The notes under the pieces: generated by a model
What the model was told of the DNA's origin: nothing
Databases searched by the model: none
The model's input: the letters and a program-made list of their open reading frames with translations, nothing else
NCBI RefSeq assembly: GCF_965233615.1
Contig: NZ_OZ247495.1
Length of the DNA: 64,000 nucleotides
Strand: one strand, 5' to 3'
From: Pelagibius sp028280305
GTDB lineage: Bacteria > Pseudomonadota > Alphaproteobacteria > Kiloniellales > Kiloniellaceae
In this document: one piece after another, positions 28,998 to 37,267 of the stretch
How positions within the stretch are numbered: position 1 is the first letter of the stretch
How the letters are laid out: every line of letters starts with the position of its first letter
Translations under genes and position numbers: made by a program

Positions 28998-30484
28998 GCG
29001 CCCCTTCCTTTGCGGTAGGCCGTGTAGATCGGCGCGCCAACGAAAACCAGGGTGATCACGAAGATACCAACGGCGATCGGTTGGCCGAAGAAGGCAAGAA
29101 AGCTGCCGTCATTCAGCATCAGGCCCTGGCGCAGGGACTGCTCCAGCGTCTTGCCAAGCGCCATGCCGATAACAATGGGGGCGACAGGCACCCCGGCCAA
29201 GCGCATGACCACCCCGAAAAGGCCGGCCAGGACGGCGACGACCACGTCGATGGGATTGCCGCGGACGGCAAAGGCCCCGACGACCGACATCAGCACCACC
29301 CAGCCCATCAACAGGGGTTCGGGCAGGCCCATGACCCGGCGGAACCCCCGGGCACCGATGGCGCCGAAGACGACCATCAGCAGGTTGGCGATCAGAATCA
29401 CGATGAAAGCGCCGATCATGATTTCCGGATTGTTCTGGAAGAGTTGAACGCCCGGCACCAGCCCCTGGATGAGAAGGGCCCCGAGCAAAACCACCGTGCC
29501 GCCATCGCCGGGAATACCAAGGGCCAGGGTCGGCACCAGGGCACCGCCGGTCACTGCGTTGTTCGAAGCCTCGGAGGCGACCACACCGTCCGGTTCTCCC
29601 TTGCCGAAATTCTCGCGCCGCGGCGAAGTGCGCTTGGCCTCGGCGTAGCTCACGAAGGTTGCCGCGGTGGCGCCGGTGCCCGGAAGAATGCCGATGGCGG
29701 TGCCGATGGCGCTGCTCTGCACCAACATGCGCAGGCGGATGCGAATGTCACTCCAGGGTGGCAGGCGAAAGCCGACACCGGCCACGTCCGGCGGTTTGCC
29801 CTGGACATAATAAGCCGCGCGCGTAAAGGCCTCGGACAGGGCGAAAAGCCCGATCAGCACGGAGATGAGGGAAAGCCCGCCCGCCAGCGCGTCGATGCCG
29901 AAGCCGAAACGCGACAGGCCGGTCATGTTGTCGGGCCCGATGGAAGCCAGGAACAGCCCGATGGCGCCGGCCAGCAGGCCTTTCACCATACTGCCGCTGG
30001 AAACCCAAGCAATACAGGTGAGTGCGAAGAGAATGAGAGCGAAGGTCTCCACCGGCCCGAAATAGACCGACAGGCGGGCAAGCTGGGGCGCCGCGATGAT
30101 CAGCACGATCAGCGAAAAAACCCCGCCGAAAGCGGAGGCGAAGGTCGCCCAACCCAGAGCCAGGTCGGCCTTACCCGACCTGGCCATAGGATAGCCGTCC
30201 AACACGGTGGCGGCTGACTGCGGCGTGCCCGGCGTGTTGATGAGGATGGCGGTGATCGAGCCGCCGTAGACCGAGGCACAGTAGATGGACAGCAGAAGCG
30301 CAATGGCTGCCGGCGTGCCCATAGAGTAGGTGAAGGGCAGGGCAACCACCAAGGCAACGACTGTCCCCATGCCCGGCAAAGCGCCGACGAGGGTGCCGTA
30401 GGCGGTGCCGATGAAAATCGCCAGCAGCACCTCCCAGGAGGCGATCTGACTCAAGGCCAGCGAAAGGTTGTCGAGCACGCCCAT
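28994..30484 (-). CDS. tctA: Tripartite tricarboxylate transporter, large permease TctA
   Basis: 496 residues with about 11-12 membrane helices. TctA family signatures are present (FIGTAYGTLVGALPGMG near the N-terminus, LLSIYCASVYGGSITAILINTPGTP, and a second GTGATAATFVSYAEAKRTS). It is the pore of a secondary importer for carboxylates and related anions, working with TctB and TctC. It lies 13 bp after tctB and overlaps the lacI gene. Confidence 0.95.
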   Translation of the reverse strand: MGVLDNLSLALSQIASWEVLLAIFIGTAYGTLVGALPGMGTVVALVVALPFTYSMGTPAAIALLLSIYCASVYGGSITAILINTPGTPQSAATVLDGYPMARSGKADLALGWATFASAFGGVFSLIVLIIAAPQLARLSVYFGPVETFALILFALTCIAWVSSGSMVKGLLAGAIGLFLASIGPDNMTGLSRFGFGIDALAGGLSLISVLIGLFALSEAFTRAAYYVQGKPPDVAGVGFRLPPWSDIRIRLRMLVQSSAIGTAIGILPGTGATAATFVSYAEAKRTSPRRENFGKGEPDGVVASEASNNAVTGGALVPTLALGIPGDGGTVVLLGALLIQGLVPGVQLFQNNPEIMIGAFIVILIANLLMVVFGAIGARGFRRVMGLPEPLLMGWVVLMSVVGAFAVRGNPIDVVVAVLAGLFGVVMRLAGVPVAPIVIGMALGKTLEQSLRQGLMLNDGSFLAFFGQPIAVGIFVITLVFVGAPIYTAYRKGRGA

Positions 30485-30497
30485 CAGCCGGCATCCA

Positions 30498-30959
30498 TCA
30501 GAAAGAGATCCAATGGGTCTCGGGAAGCGGCAGCTCCAACAAGCGGCTGAAGAGGTACCAGACGGCGAAGGGACCGATGAGGCTGTTCAGAACCAGGACC
30601 GGCAGCCGCCGATAGCCAAAGAACAGGCAGAACAGAAACATGCCCGGCGAGGCCGTGGCGACGAAGCCCGCCTCCGGCAAGGCAAAGGCAACGGCAAGCG
30701 AGACCGCCGCGACCCCCAGCAGCTTGGTCACCTCGCGGCGGCTCAGGTTCTCACGCGGCGCGCCGGCGGCTTTGCTGGTGATCAGAAGAAAGACCGACAG
30801 CAGGAAGATCAGGGCAATAAAGATGCGCGGCGTGAAGACGGTCGAAACGTCGCCGCCAAAACTCGGTACGTCATAGTCAGCCGAGAAGGTCGAGCCGAAA
30901 AGGCCGGCGGCTGCCAGGGCAATGAGGGCGAAGACGGAACGGTCGAAAGTGAGTTGCAT
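30498..30959 (-). CDS. tctB: Tripartite tricarboxylate transporter, small permease TctB
   Basis: 153 residues with four hydrophobic helices, characteristic length and arrangement for TctB. The sequence is poorly conserved in the family; identification rests on membrane topology and position between tctC and tctA. A strong hairpin lies just upstream, between tctC and this gene. The start ATG follows GGGAGGGGCC, an adequate ribosome-binding sequence. Confidence 0.88.
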   Translation of the reverse strand: MQLTFDRSVFALIALAAAGLFGSTFSADYDVPSFGGDVSTVFTPRIFIALIFLLSVFLLITSKAAGAPRENLSRREVTKLLGVAAVSLAVAFALPEAGFVATASPGMFLFCLFFGYRRLPVLVLNSLIGPFAVWYLFSRLLELPLPETHWISF

Positions 30960-30984
30960 GGCAAAGGCCCCTCCCGGCAGGGCC

Positions 30985-31011
30985 GGCCCGCCCGTTTGTC
31001 CCGGGCGGGCC
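30985..31011 (-). promoter_or_regulatory. Intra-operon hairpin between tctC and tctB
   Basis: GGCCCGCCCG (30985-30994) is perfectly complementary to 31002-31011, with a 7-nt loop. It lies 16 bp after the tctC stop in the 68-bp gap before tctB. With only G-C pairs and no T-tract, it is more likely an mRNA-stabilising or attenuating element than a full terminator. Confidence 0.65.
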
Positions 31012-31027
31012 GTGTCCAGGCCGATCC

Positions 31028-31966
31028 CTACTTCACGAGTCCGGCTTCCTTCAAAAGGGCTCCGTTCTTCTCGTACTGACTCTTGAAGAAGGCCGCAAAC
31101 TCGTCGCGCGGCATATAGCGCACCTGGCGCTTGGCCTTTTTCATGTTGTCCTGAAAGCCGTCGGAGTTGGCCGCCTTGTCGCAGGCATCGGACAACTTGG
31201 TCACAATAGCTTCCGGGGTTCCGGCTGGTGCGAAGAAGCCGAACCAGACGAAGGATTCAACCGGCTGCCCCAACTCGGTCATGGTCGGCACGTCGGGAAA
31301 CTCCGCAGAGCGCTCCACATCGAGAATGGCCAGCGGCCGCAGGCCGAAGCGCGCCTTGGCATCACCGAACCAGATGGCCATATCGACCCTTCCGCCCAGC
31401 ATCGACTTGGCCACTTCGTTGATGCCCTCGTGGGGAATGTAGTTGAACTTAACGCCGTAGGCGTTGGCGACCGCGGCCTGTGCGATATGCGGCAGGGAGC
31501 CCGGCGGCGGCCCGCCGGTCACGACCTTGCCCGACTTGGCCTTGGCGATCAGATCGTCGACGGTCTTGATCGGCGAGTCTTCGAGCACCGTCACATAGAG
31601 CGGGCCCTGGGCGACAAGGCAGATCGGCGCCCAGCTCTCCGCGTTATAGCTGGTCTTGCGCAGATGCGGCTGCGTGGTAGTGGTGCCCACCGGCATGAAT
31701 CCGAGGCTGTAGCCGTCCGCCTTGGCCTTTGAAAGCTGAGTCGCGCCGATGGTGCCGCCGGCGCCGGTCACGTTACTGACGACGATATCGGTGCCGAGAA
31801 TCTTCTCCATCTCGGCAGCGAAGAAGCGGCCCGGCACGTCGGTGCCGCCGCCGGCGCTGAAGGGAATCATCATCCCGATCGAGCGTTCCGGATAGTCGGC
31901 CTGCGCAGCACCCCCGCTCGCAAGAACGGCGACGACCGCAACCCCCAATGCCCTTTTGAGTTTCAT
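31028..31966 (-). CDS. tctC: Tripartite tricarboxylate transporter substrate-binding protein TctC
   Basis: 312 residues with a Sec signal peptide (MKLKRALGVAVVAVLASGG, cleavage near AAQA). The mature domain is of the Bug/TctC type (YPERSIGMMIPFSAGGGTDVPGRFFA, VSNVTGAGGTIGATQLSKAKADGY). It captures an anionic solute in the periplasm. First gene of the operon that also encodes TctB, TctA, the LacI regulator and a sulfatase. A promoter and operator lie 84-112 bp upstream of the start. Confidence 0.95.
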   Translation of the reverse strand: MKLKRALGVAVVAVLASGGAAQADYPERSIGMMIPFSAGGGTDVPGRFFAAEMEKILGTDIVVSNVTGAGGTIGATQLSKAKADGYSLGFMPVGTTTTQPHLRKTSYNAESWAPICLVAQGPLYVTVLEDSPIKTVDDLIAKAKSGKVVTGGPPPGSLPHIAQAAVANAYGVKFNYIPHEGINEVAKSMLGGRVDMAIWFGDAKARFGLRPLAILDVERSAEFPDVPTMTELGQPVESFVWFGFFAPAGTPEAIVTKLSDACDKAANSDGFQDNMKKAKRQVRYMPRDEFAAFFKSQYEKNGALLKEAGLVK

Positions 31967-32036
31967 GCTTTCCTCCCGGTTTTCATATGGCCCGATTGTT
32001 TTGTGGCCCGATTTGACGCGGCCCAGCTTAAAGGGC

Positions 32037-32066
32037 TTGATTGATGTGCATTCGAATGCATATTTT
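32037..32066 (+). promoter_or_regulatory. Candidate rightward promoter of the MetE-like operon
   Basis: TTGATT (32037-32042) and TATTTT (32061-32066) are 18 bp apart and match the -35 and -10 consensus in five and four positions. The palindromic operator (32047-32060) lies within the spacer, so a bound repressor would block this promoter. Start of transcription would be about 105 bp upstream of the MetE-like start codon. Confidence 0.45.
32047..32060. promoter_or_regulatory. LacI-type operator palindrome between the tct-sulfatase and MetE-like operons
   Basis: TGCATTCGAATGCA is a perfect 14-bp palindrome with the central CG typical of LacI-family operators. It overlaps the -10 of the leftward promoter and sits in the spacer of the rightward one. 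The LacI regulator encoded in the leftward operon is the obvious ligand. The sequence is directly seen; the binding protein is inferred. Confidence 0.7.
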
Positions 32067-32078
32067 AGGAATTGTCAA
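32050..32078 (-). promoter_or_regulatory. Promoter of the tctCBA-lacI-sulfatase operon
   Basis: On the minus strand there is a perfect -35 box TTGACA (32078-32073), a 17-bp spacer and a -10-like TCGAAT (32055-32050). The -10 lies inside the LacI-type palindrome, so repressor binding would exclude RNA polymerase. The tctC start codon lies 84 bp further on. Confidence 0.65.
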
Positions 32079-32177
32079 TCCACGAACGATTTTCGCCTGC
32101 CGCGTCGGCGTGGGCAGGGACGGCGTTCAAGCCCGCAGTAGCTGTTCTGCCGCCCGTCCGGTACCGAGGGGATCCCG

Positions 32178-33281
32178 ATGTCGAAGTTCCTGACCACCCA
32201 TGTCGGCAGCCTGCCCCGGCCCGATTGCGTCTGCGATGTCTTGCAGGCCCGCGAAGAAGAGGGCGGCCCGCCAGATGACTTCGAAGCGGTGGTGGCGCGG
32301 GAAGTGAAAGCCATCGTCGCCCGCCAGGTTGCGATCGGCATCGATTACGTTTCCGACGGCGAATTTTCCAAGATCGGCTATGCGAACTACGTGAAGGACC
32401 GTCTGACCGGATTCTCCGGCGACAGCCCGCGTGTTCCCGGCGCCGACCTGGACGACTTTCCCGGTTTCCTGAAGATGCTCGCCCGTTGGCGCGAGGGCGC
32501 TCTGCCCCGCCCGACGCCCTGCTGCACCGGCCCCGTCGCGGTGAAGGACCGTGATCAGTTGAAGGCCGACACGGCCCGCCTGAAGGCCGCCGTCGAGGCG
32601 GCAGGCGCCCGTGGTGGCTTCATCAACGCCGCCTCCCCAGGCGTCATCGCCCTGTTCCAGGCCAACGAATACTATCCCGACCGAAGCACCTATCTGGCGG
32701 CCCTGGCCGAGGCGATGAAGGAGGAGTACCGCGCCATCGTCGAGGCCGGCTTCTTCCTGCAGATCGACTGCCCGGATCTCGACATGGGGCGTCACACGAC
32801 ATTCAAGCATGACGATGAGGCGACCTTCCTGAAAAGCGCCCACGAGCAGGTCGAGGTGCTGAACGCCGCGCTCGACGGCCTGCCGCCCGAGCGCCTGCGC
32901 ATCCATATCTGCTGGGGCAACTACGAGGGTCCGCACACCCGCGACATCGGGCTGGAAAAGGTTCTGCCCGTGCTGCTGAAGGCAAGGCCCGCAATCCTTC
33001 TCTTCGAGGCCGCCAACCCGCGGCACGCCCACGAGTGGCGGGTCTTTCAGGAGGTCGAACTGCCGGACGACCGGATCCTGGTACCCGGTGTGATCGATTC
33101 CACCTCGAACTACGTCGAACACCCTGAACTGGTGGCTGAGCGTTTGATGAAGTTCGCCGATATCGTCGGGCCTGAGCGCGTCATGGCCGGATCGGACTGC
33201 GGCTTCGGCACCTTTGCCGGCGACGGCCTTGTGGAGGCCGAAGTCTGTTTCGCCAAGCTCGAGGCCCGCAGCCGGGTTTAG
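32178..33281 (+). CDS. Cobalamin-independent methionine synthase II family protein (MetE C-domain-like)
   Basis: 367 residues of the MetE/epoxyalkane:CoM transferase-like TIM-barrel family (FLTTHVGSLPRP at the N-terminus). The zinc thiolate site is visible as His and Cys in RIHICWGNYEG, Glu in LLFEAANPRH and Cys in GSDCGFGTF. Family members activate a thiol for alkyl transfer or cleave a thioether. This stand-alone type occurs in catabolic operons with undetermined substrates. It opens the rightward operon with the hydrolase (5-bp gap) and cupin genes and is divergent from the tct-sulfatase operon. GAGGGG lies upstream of the ATG. Confidence 0.9.
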   Translation: MSKFLTTHVGSLPRPDCVCDVLQAREEEGGPPDDFEAVVAREVKAIVARQVAIGIDYVSDGEFSKIGYANYVKDRLTGFSGDSPRVPGADLDDFPGFLKMLARWREGALPRPTPCCTGPVAVKDRDQLKADTARLKAAVEAAGARGGFINAASPGVIALFQANEYYPDRSTYLAALAEAMKEEYRAIVEAGFFLQIDCPDLDMGRHTTFKHDDEATFLKSAHEQVEVLNAALDGLPPERLRIHICWGNYEGPHTRDIGLEKVLPVLLKARPAILLFEAANPRHAHEWRVFQEVELPDDRILVPGVIDSTSNYVEHPELVAERLMKFADIVGPERVMAGSDCGFGTFAGDGLVEAEVCFAKLEARSRV

Positions 33282-33286
33282 CCGCC

Positions 33287-34036
33287 ATGGCACGCTTCCT
33301 GTTACTACACGGCGCCTGGCACGGCGGCTGGTGCTGGGCGGCGGTGGCCGAAAAGCTGAACCGGGCGGGCCATGCGGTCTCGGCACCGGACCTGCCGGGA
33401 TTGGGCGCCGATGCAGGGAGCCTGACACCGGAAATCGGCCTGGAAACGCATCTCGCCTTCGCCCTGACAGAACTCGAGCGCCTCGGCGGTGCTATCGTCT
33501 GCGGCCACTCCTACGCCGGCATGCTGGCACGCGGTCTTGTCGACCGCCGGCCGGCGCTGATCGACGGGCTGGTGCTGATCGAGGCGCTCTGGCCCGGCAA
33601 CAACGAGGCGGCCTTCGATATCATTCCGCCGGCCATGGGCGAACTTTTTCGGAAGCGCGCCGAAAGCGCGGGTGAAGGCTGGCGCATGCCGCCGCCCGAC
33701 GTGGCCCAGTTCGCCATTGCCGATGCGGCGCTGGCCGCCGCCATCGCCGCACGCCTGACCGACCATCCGCTGAAGACCTTCACCGACCCGCTGCGCCTCT
33801 CGGGGCCGGCGACCTTGCCGACGGACCGCCGTTTTGTGATAGCGGCGGACCGCGATCCCCAACCTTATGCCGGAACCGCGGCGGCGCTCAGCGAAGAAGG
33901 CTGGACCGTGACGCGGCAGCCCGGCGGCCACGAGATGATGATGACGCAGCCGGATTTGGTTGCAGCGACCCTGTTGCAAACCGCCGCGAAAGCCGGCGCG
34001 AAACGAGAGAGGAAAGACAATGCGCAAAGAGCTTGA
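33287..34036 (+). CDS. Alpha/beta hydrolase (salicylate-esterase/MenH-like)
   Basis: 249 residues. The oxyanion region HGAWHGGWCW and the nucleophile elbow CGHSYAGML are those of plant methylesterase/salicylate-binding-protein-like hydrolases. The catalytic His is in PGGHEMMMTQPD. It would cleave an ester or similar bond in the pathway product. It follows the MetE-like gene by 5 bp and its end overlaps the cupin gene by 17 bp. Confidence 0.88.
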   Translation: MARFLLLHGAWHGGWCWAAVAEKLNRAGHAVSAPDLPGLGADAGSLTPEIGLETHLAFALTELERLGGAIVCGHSYAGMLARGLVDRRPALIDGLVLIEALWPGNNEAAFDIIPPAMGELFRKRAESAGEGWRMPPPDVAQFAIADAALAAAIAARLTDHPLKTFTDPLRLSGPATLPTDRRFVIAADRDPQPYAGTAAALSEEGWTVTRQPGGHEMMMTQPDLVAATLLQTAAKAGAKRERKDNAQRA

Positions 34037-34565
34037 TATCCGCTTCGATGAGAAGACCGGTGCCTGGTTCGGCCGCTCCATGCCGGTCGCGAGGGGCAAG
34101 ATGGAAAAACGGGTCTGGCGCTTCGACGACCTTACCCCCTCGCCCCGGGCCTTTCTGGACTGCGCCCTGCCCGGCCATGTCCGCACGCTCTACAGCGCCC
34201 TCGGCCATGGCTCCGACGAGGAACAGCTTGAAGGCACCGCCGTCGAGCAGGCCGAGAACTATCACATCGACTTCGTAAAGGCGGCACCGGGCAACGGCGC
34301 CGCCCTGCACAGCCACGGTTCCGAGGAGACCTTCGTCGCCCTCACCGGCAAGTGGGAGATCTTCTGGGGCGATGAGGGCAAGGACGGCGGCACGGTGCTG
34401 GAACCCTTCGACGGCATCGTCGTTCCCGGCGGCGTGCTGCGCGGTTTCCGGAACGTCGGCGAAGAGGAGGCGACCCTGATGGCGATCCTCGGTGCCCGCA
34501 ATGCCGGCCACTGCATCTGGGCCGAAAGCCTGCAACCCGCCTTCGCAGAACAGGCCGCCGAATAG
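34020..34565 (+). CDS. Cupin domain protein
   Basis: 181 residues with a single cupin barrel. The metal-binding motif appears in GAALHSHGSEETFVALTGKWE, with the second conserved part VPGGVLRGFRNVGEEEA. It probably binds a metal and acts as an isomerase, dioxygenase or small-molecule binder. ATG 34020 has GAGAGGAAAG upstream and lies inside the end of the hydrolase gene, so translation is coupled. Last gene of the rightward operon; a tRNA-Phe gene on the other strand follows. Confidence 0.85.
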   Translation: MRKELDIRFDEKTGAWFGRSMPVARGKMEKRVWRFDDLTPSPRAFLDCALPGHVRTLYSALGHGSDEEQLEGTAVEQAENYHIDFVKAAPGNGAALHSHGSEETFVALTGKWEIFWGDEGKDGGTVLEPFDGIVVPGGVLRGFRNVGEEEATLMAILGARNAGHCIWAESLQPAFAEQAAE

Positions 34566-34601
34566 CGGATAGGAGAGACCGGGAAAACGAAGGAAAAAGA
34601 A

Positions 34602-34677
34602 TGGTGCCCAGGGGCGGAATCGAACCACCGACACCATGATTTTCAGTCATGTGCTCTACCAACTGAGCTACCTGGGC
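34602..34677 (-). tRNA. tRNA-Phe (GAA)
   Basis: 76 nt on the minus strand, folding into a standard cloverleaf. The acceptor stem GCCCAGG pairs with CCTGGGC and the 3' CCA is encoded. The D-arm GCTC/GAGC, the anticodon loop CTGAAAA with anticodon GAA, and the T-arm GGTTCGATTCC are all present. No integrase or phage-like gene adjoins it. Confidence 0.97.
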
Positions 34678-34837
34678 ACTGTATCGTTGGTATGGGAGGG
34701 GGCCTTGGCGGCCTGGCGGCTGCGGCTCCTCCGAACGCTGCAAGACAGCGACGCAGGCTTATAGGCCCTGGGCCCGGCCCTGTCCAGCCCCAAACCCGCC
34801 CGAAACTCGCCCCGAGCCGAAAGAATCCGGCGGCTTT

Positions 34838-35818
34838 TCAGGGCGCCAGCGTCAGACGCAGGGTAAGCGGCTGTTCGTCGCGCAAAACCGTGATTTCCAC
34901 CACCTCGCCCGGGCGTTTCAACTGGATGGCGCTGGTCGCCTCCGCCACCTTGCGCACCGGGCGGCCGTCCACGGCGGTGATCAGGTCGCCGACTTTCAGG
35001 CCCGCCGCCGCTCCGGCGCCGCCAGGCTGTACGCCCCAGAGCCGCAGGCCCGACCAGCGGCCCCGCTCCTCCGGCTCCAGCGGCGCCATGCCGAAGCCCG
35101 GCCTGCCGCGCCGCACCTCGCCGTAGGCCAGCAGGTCCTCCACCACACGCTGCACCAGCCCGGCGGAGACGGCGAAGTTGACGCCGATGTTGGCATCGCT
35201 TTCCTTGGTGAAGATCGCCGAGAGCAGGCCCACCAGCCGGCCCTGGGGGTCGACCAGCGCCCCGCCGGAAGCCCCGGGGTTCACCACCGCATCGGTCTGA
35301 ATGAAATCCTCGATCGGGTTGAAGCCGGTGCCCGCGCGGTGCACGGCGGAGACCACGCCGCAGGTGACCGAGAGATCGAGCCCGAACTGATTGCCCACGG
35401 CACAGACCGGGTCGGCCAGCGCCGGCTCCGGCGCGTAGGGCAGCAGCGGCAGGTCGACGGCGATCTTCAGCAGCGCCAGGTCGCTGGGCCGGTCGACGCC
35501 CGCCAGTTCCGCCGCCACCTCGCGCCCGTCCGGCAGCCTGACTTTGATCGATGTGGCCCGGGCAACGACGTGATGGGCGGTCACCAGATAGCCGCCCTCG
35601 GCGATGGCCACCGCCGTGCCCTCCGGCGCCGCGCCCGGCGGCAGTTGGCGGCCCTGGCCGTAGCCGGGCCAGAGCGGCAGCACCGAAACCACCGAATTCA
35701 GAACCCCGGGTTCGAAGTCCGCGGCCCTCGGGCCCGGCGGCGTGATCAGCGCGATCCCCAGCAGCGCCACGACCGAGATCACGACCGCAAGCATCCGGCG
35801 GGGGGTCGACGCGGCCAT
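34838..35818 (-). CDS. HtrA/DegP-like periplasmic serine protease (S1C) with one PDZ domain
   Basis: 326 residues. An N-terminal membrane segment or signal (MLAVVISVVALLGIALI) is followed by a trypsin-like domain with the triad His83 (TAHHVV), Asp113 (PSDLALLKI) and Ser184 (PGASGGAL; the usual Asn before Ser is Ala). A C-terminal PDZ domain (GFGMAPLEPE... AGLKVGDLITAVDGRPV) follows. Two cysteines (C139, C153) could form a disulfide. It probably degrades or senses misfolded envelope proteins. It follows yacG by 3 bp at the end of the housekeeping operon. Confidence 0.92.
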   Translation of the reverse strand: MAASTPRRMLAVVISVVALLGIALITPPGPRAADFEPGVLNSVVSVLPLWPGYGQGRQLPPGAAPEGTAVAIAEGGYLVTAHHVVARATSIKVRLPDGREVAAELAGVDRPSDLALLKIAVDLPLLPYAPEPALADPVCAVGNQFGLDLSVTCGVVSAVHRAGTGFNPIEDFIQTDAVVNPGASGGALVDPQGRLVGLLSAIFTKESDANIGVNFAVSAGLVQRVVEDLLAYGEVRRGRPGFGMAPLEPEERGRWSGLRLWGVQPGGAGAAAGLKVGDLITAVDGRPVRKVAEATSAIQLKRPGEVVEITVLRDEQPLTLRLTLAP

Positions 35819-35821
35819 GAT

Positions 35822-36058
35822 CTAAAACTCGCCTTCGTCCGGGTCAGGGGCGCCTTCGCCCGCCGGCGCTTCCTCGGTCGGAATGCTGTAGTTGCCTTTC
35901 AACCAGCGCCCCAGGTCGATATCGGCGCAGCGCTTCGAGCAGAAGGGCTGGTAGCGATGCACCGCCGGCGTCGAGCAGATCGGGCAGCGCCGCAGCCCTT
36001 TTCCTTTGCGCGGCAGGGGCACGACGCGCGCGTCGCTGTCGCTGTTGTCCTCTTCCAT
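35822..36058 (-). CDS. yacG: DNA gyrase inhibitor / zinc-binding protein YacG
   Basis: 78 residues with the four-cysteine zinc site CPIC...FCSKRC followed by ADIDLGRWLKGNYSIP, diagnostic of YacG. In E. coli the protein binds GyrB and inhibits DNA gyrase. The acidic N- and C-terminal tails are variable. ATG 36058 has GGGAGG upstream; a TTG six codons earlier is less likely. It lies 30 bp after the RNase gene, an arrangement common in alphaproteobacteria. Confidence 0.95.
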   Translation of the reverse strand: MEEDNSDSDARVVPLPRKGKGLRRCPICSTPAVHRYQPFCSKRCADIDLGRWLKGNYSIPTEEAPAGEGAPDPDEGEF

Positions 36059-36088
36059 AGGCGGCCTCCCTCCCAACGCCTCTCGATG

Positions 36089-37261
36089 TTAGCCTAGCAC
36101 GAGGTCGTAGCTTTCCACCAAGGGGTCGGCAACCACCGCGAGCGGCGCACCGAGACGCTCAGCGACCGCTTCCAAAGCCGCCGCCTGTGCGCCTTGCAGC
36201 GCCGCCGCCACCGGCGGTGCGGCCCTGAGGCCGATCTTGGTAGCGCCGCTGCTTCTGGCTGCCGCGGCCCGGCGCAGCGCCTCGTAAGCCAGGGTCACCG
36301 GTGTTTTTTCCCAGCCCCTGCCGCCGAGGCCGCAGGGCCGGCAAAGCACCTCGTGCAGCGGCAGGCGTCCGCGGCGGCGGGTCATTTCCAGGAGGCCAGA
36401 GGGTGAAAGGCCGAAGACCTGGCAGGGCTCGGGATCTCCGGCGACGGCCTTGCGCAACGCCCCCGCCACCGCCTTGCGGTCTTCCGGCTTGCGCAACGCC
36501 AGGAAGTCGATGGCGATGAGCCCGGAAATGGCCCTCAGGCGCAGCTGTCGCGCTATCTCCGGCACCAGGGAGAGATTCACTTCCCGCGCCTGTACGGCGG
36601 CACCGCCGCGCCCGTCGTGCCGCCCGGCGTTGACGTCGATGGCGGTCAAGGTCTGCACCGGCTCGATCAGCAGAGAGGCACCACCGGGCGTTTCGACAAG
36701 CGGCTGCAGCAGCGCCTCCACCTGGGTTTCGATCTCCCAGACCTCGAACAGCGGCGCCGGGTCGCTGTGCAGCGTGAAATCGTAGTTGCCAACCGCGGTC
36801 TGCGCCTTCAAGCGGTTCATCAGGGCCACGTCATCGGTGACCACCGTTTCCGGCGCGGCGGCTCTCAGCAAAGTGAGCAAGGGGCCGTTCTCGGCCGGCA
36901 AACGCGCCGGGGCCTTACGGCCGGTCAGACGTTCGGCCTCCTCAGGGCTGAGCTTGGCGGAGACCCGGGCGCCCTTGTCGCCGCCCGGCGCCCGCAGCAC
37001 CTTCACCGGCAGCGTGGTACCTTCGGCGGGCAACGGTCCGGTCATCTCCTGCCGAGGCAGCAGCCCGGGCCGTTCCAGACCCAGTTCGACGAAGGCACCG
37101 TCAAGCCCTTTTTCGAAACGCAGCAGCCGCGCCAGGAAAAGATCACCCGCCTGGGGCGGCCCGTCGTCCCGCAGCACCAGAAGATCGGTCAGCCGGTCGC
37201 CGGTCAGAACCGCCGCCCGCACCTCACCGGGCAGGGCGGAGACGATCAGCTTGCCCGGCAT
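36089..37261 (-). CDS. Ribonuclease E/G family endoribonuclease (short, RNase G-like)
   Basis: 390 residues. The catalytic aspartates are in LTAIDVNAG and LIAIDFLAL, and the zinc-link cysteines in CRPC. An S1-like RNA-binding segment lies near residues 40-110. It is shorter than E. coli RNase G (489 aa) and lacks the RNase E C-terminal scaffold. A second, longer RNase E normally exists elsewhere in alphaproteobacterial genomes. It processes rRNA ends or degrades mRNA in the cytoplasm. It is positioned between maf and yacG in the conserved order, and 6 bp separate it from maf. Confidence 0.92.
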   Translation of the reverse strand: MPGKLIVSALPGEVRAAVLTGDRLTDLLVLRDDGPPQAGDLFLARLLRFEKGLDGAFVELGLERPGLLPRQEMTGPLPAEGTTLPVKVLRAPGGDKGARVSAKLSPEEAERLTGRKAPARLPAENGPLLTLLRAAAPETVVTDDVALMNRLKAQTAVGNYDFTLHSDPAPLFEVWEIETQVEALLQPLVETPGGASLLIEPVQTLTAIDVNAGRHDGRGGAAVQAREVNLSLVPEIARQLRLRAISGLIAIDFLALRKPEDRKAVAGALRKAVAGDPEPCQVFGLSPSGLLEMTRRRGRLPLHEVLCRPCGLGGRGWEKTPVTLAYEALRRAAAARSSGATKIGLRAAPPVAAALQGAQAAALEAVAERLGAPLAVVADPLVESYDLVLG

Positions 37262-37267
37262 GCCCGA

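Noticed and set aside
26649..29018. A 789-codon plus-strand frame opposite the sulfatase and lacI genes
   Set aside because: It runs across two genuine minus-strand genes and has no recognisable domain.
34602..34677. tRNA-Phe as a mobile-element attachment site
   Set aside because: No integrase, direct repeat of the tRNA 3' end or foreign-composition segment is next to it.
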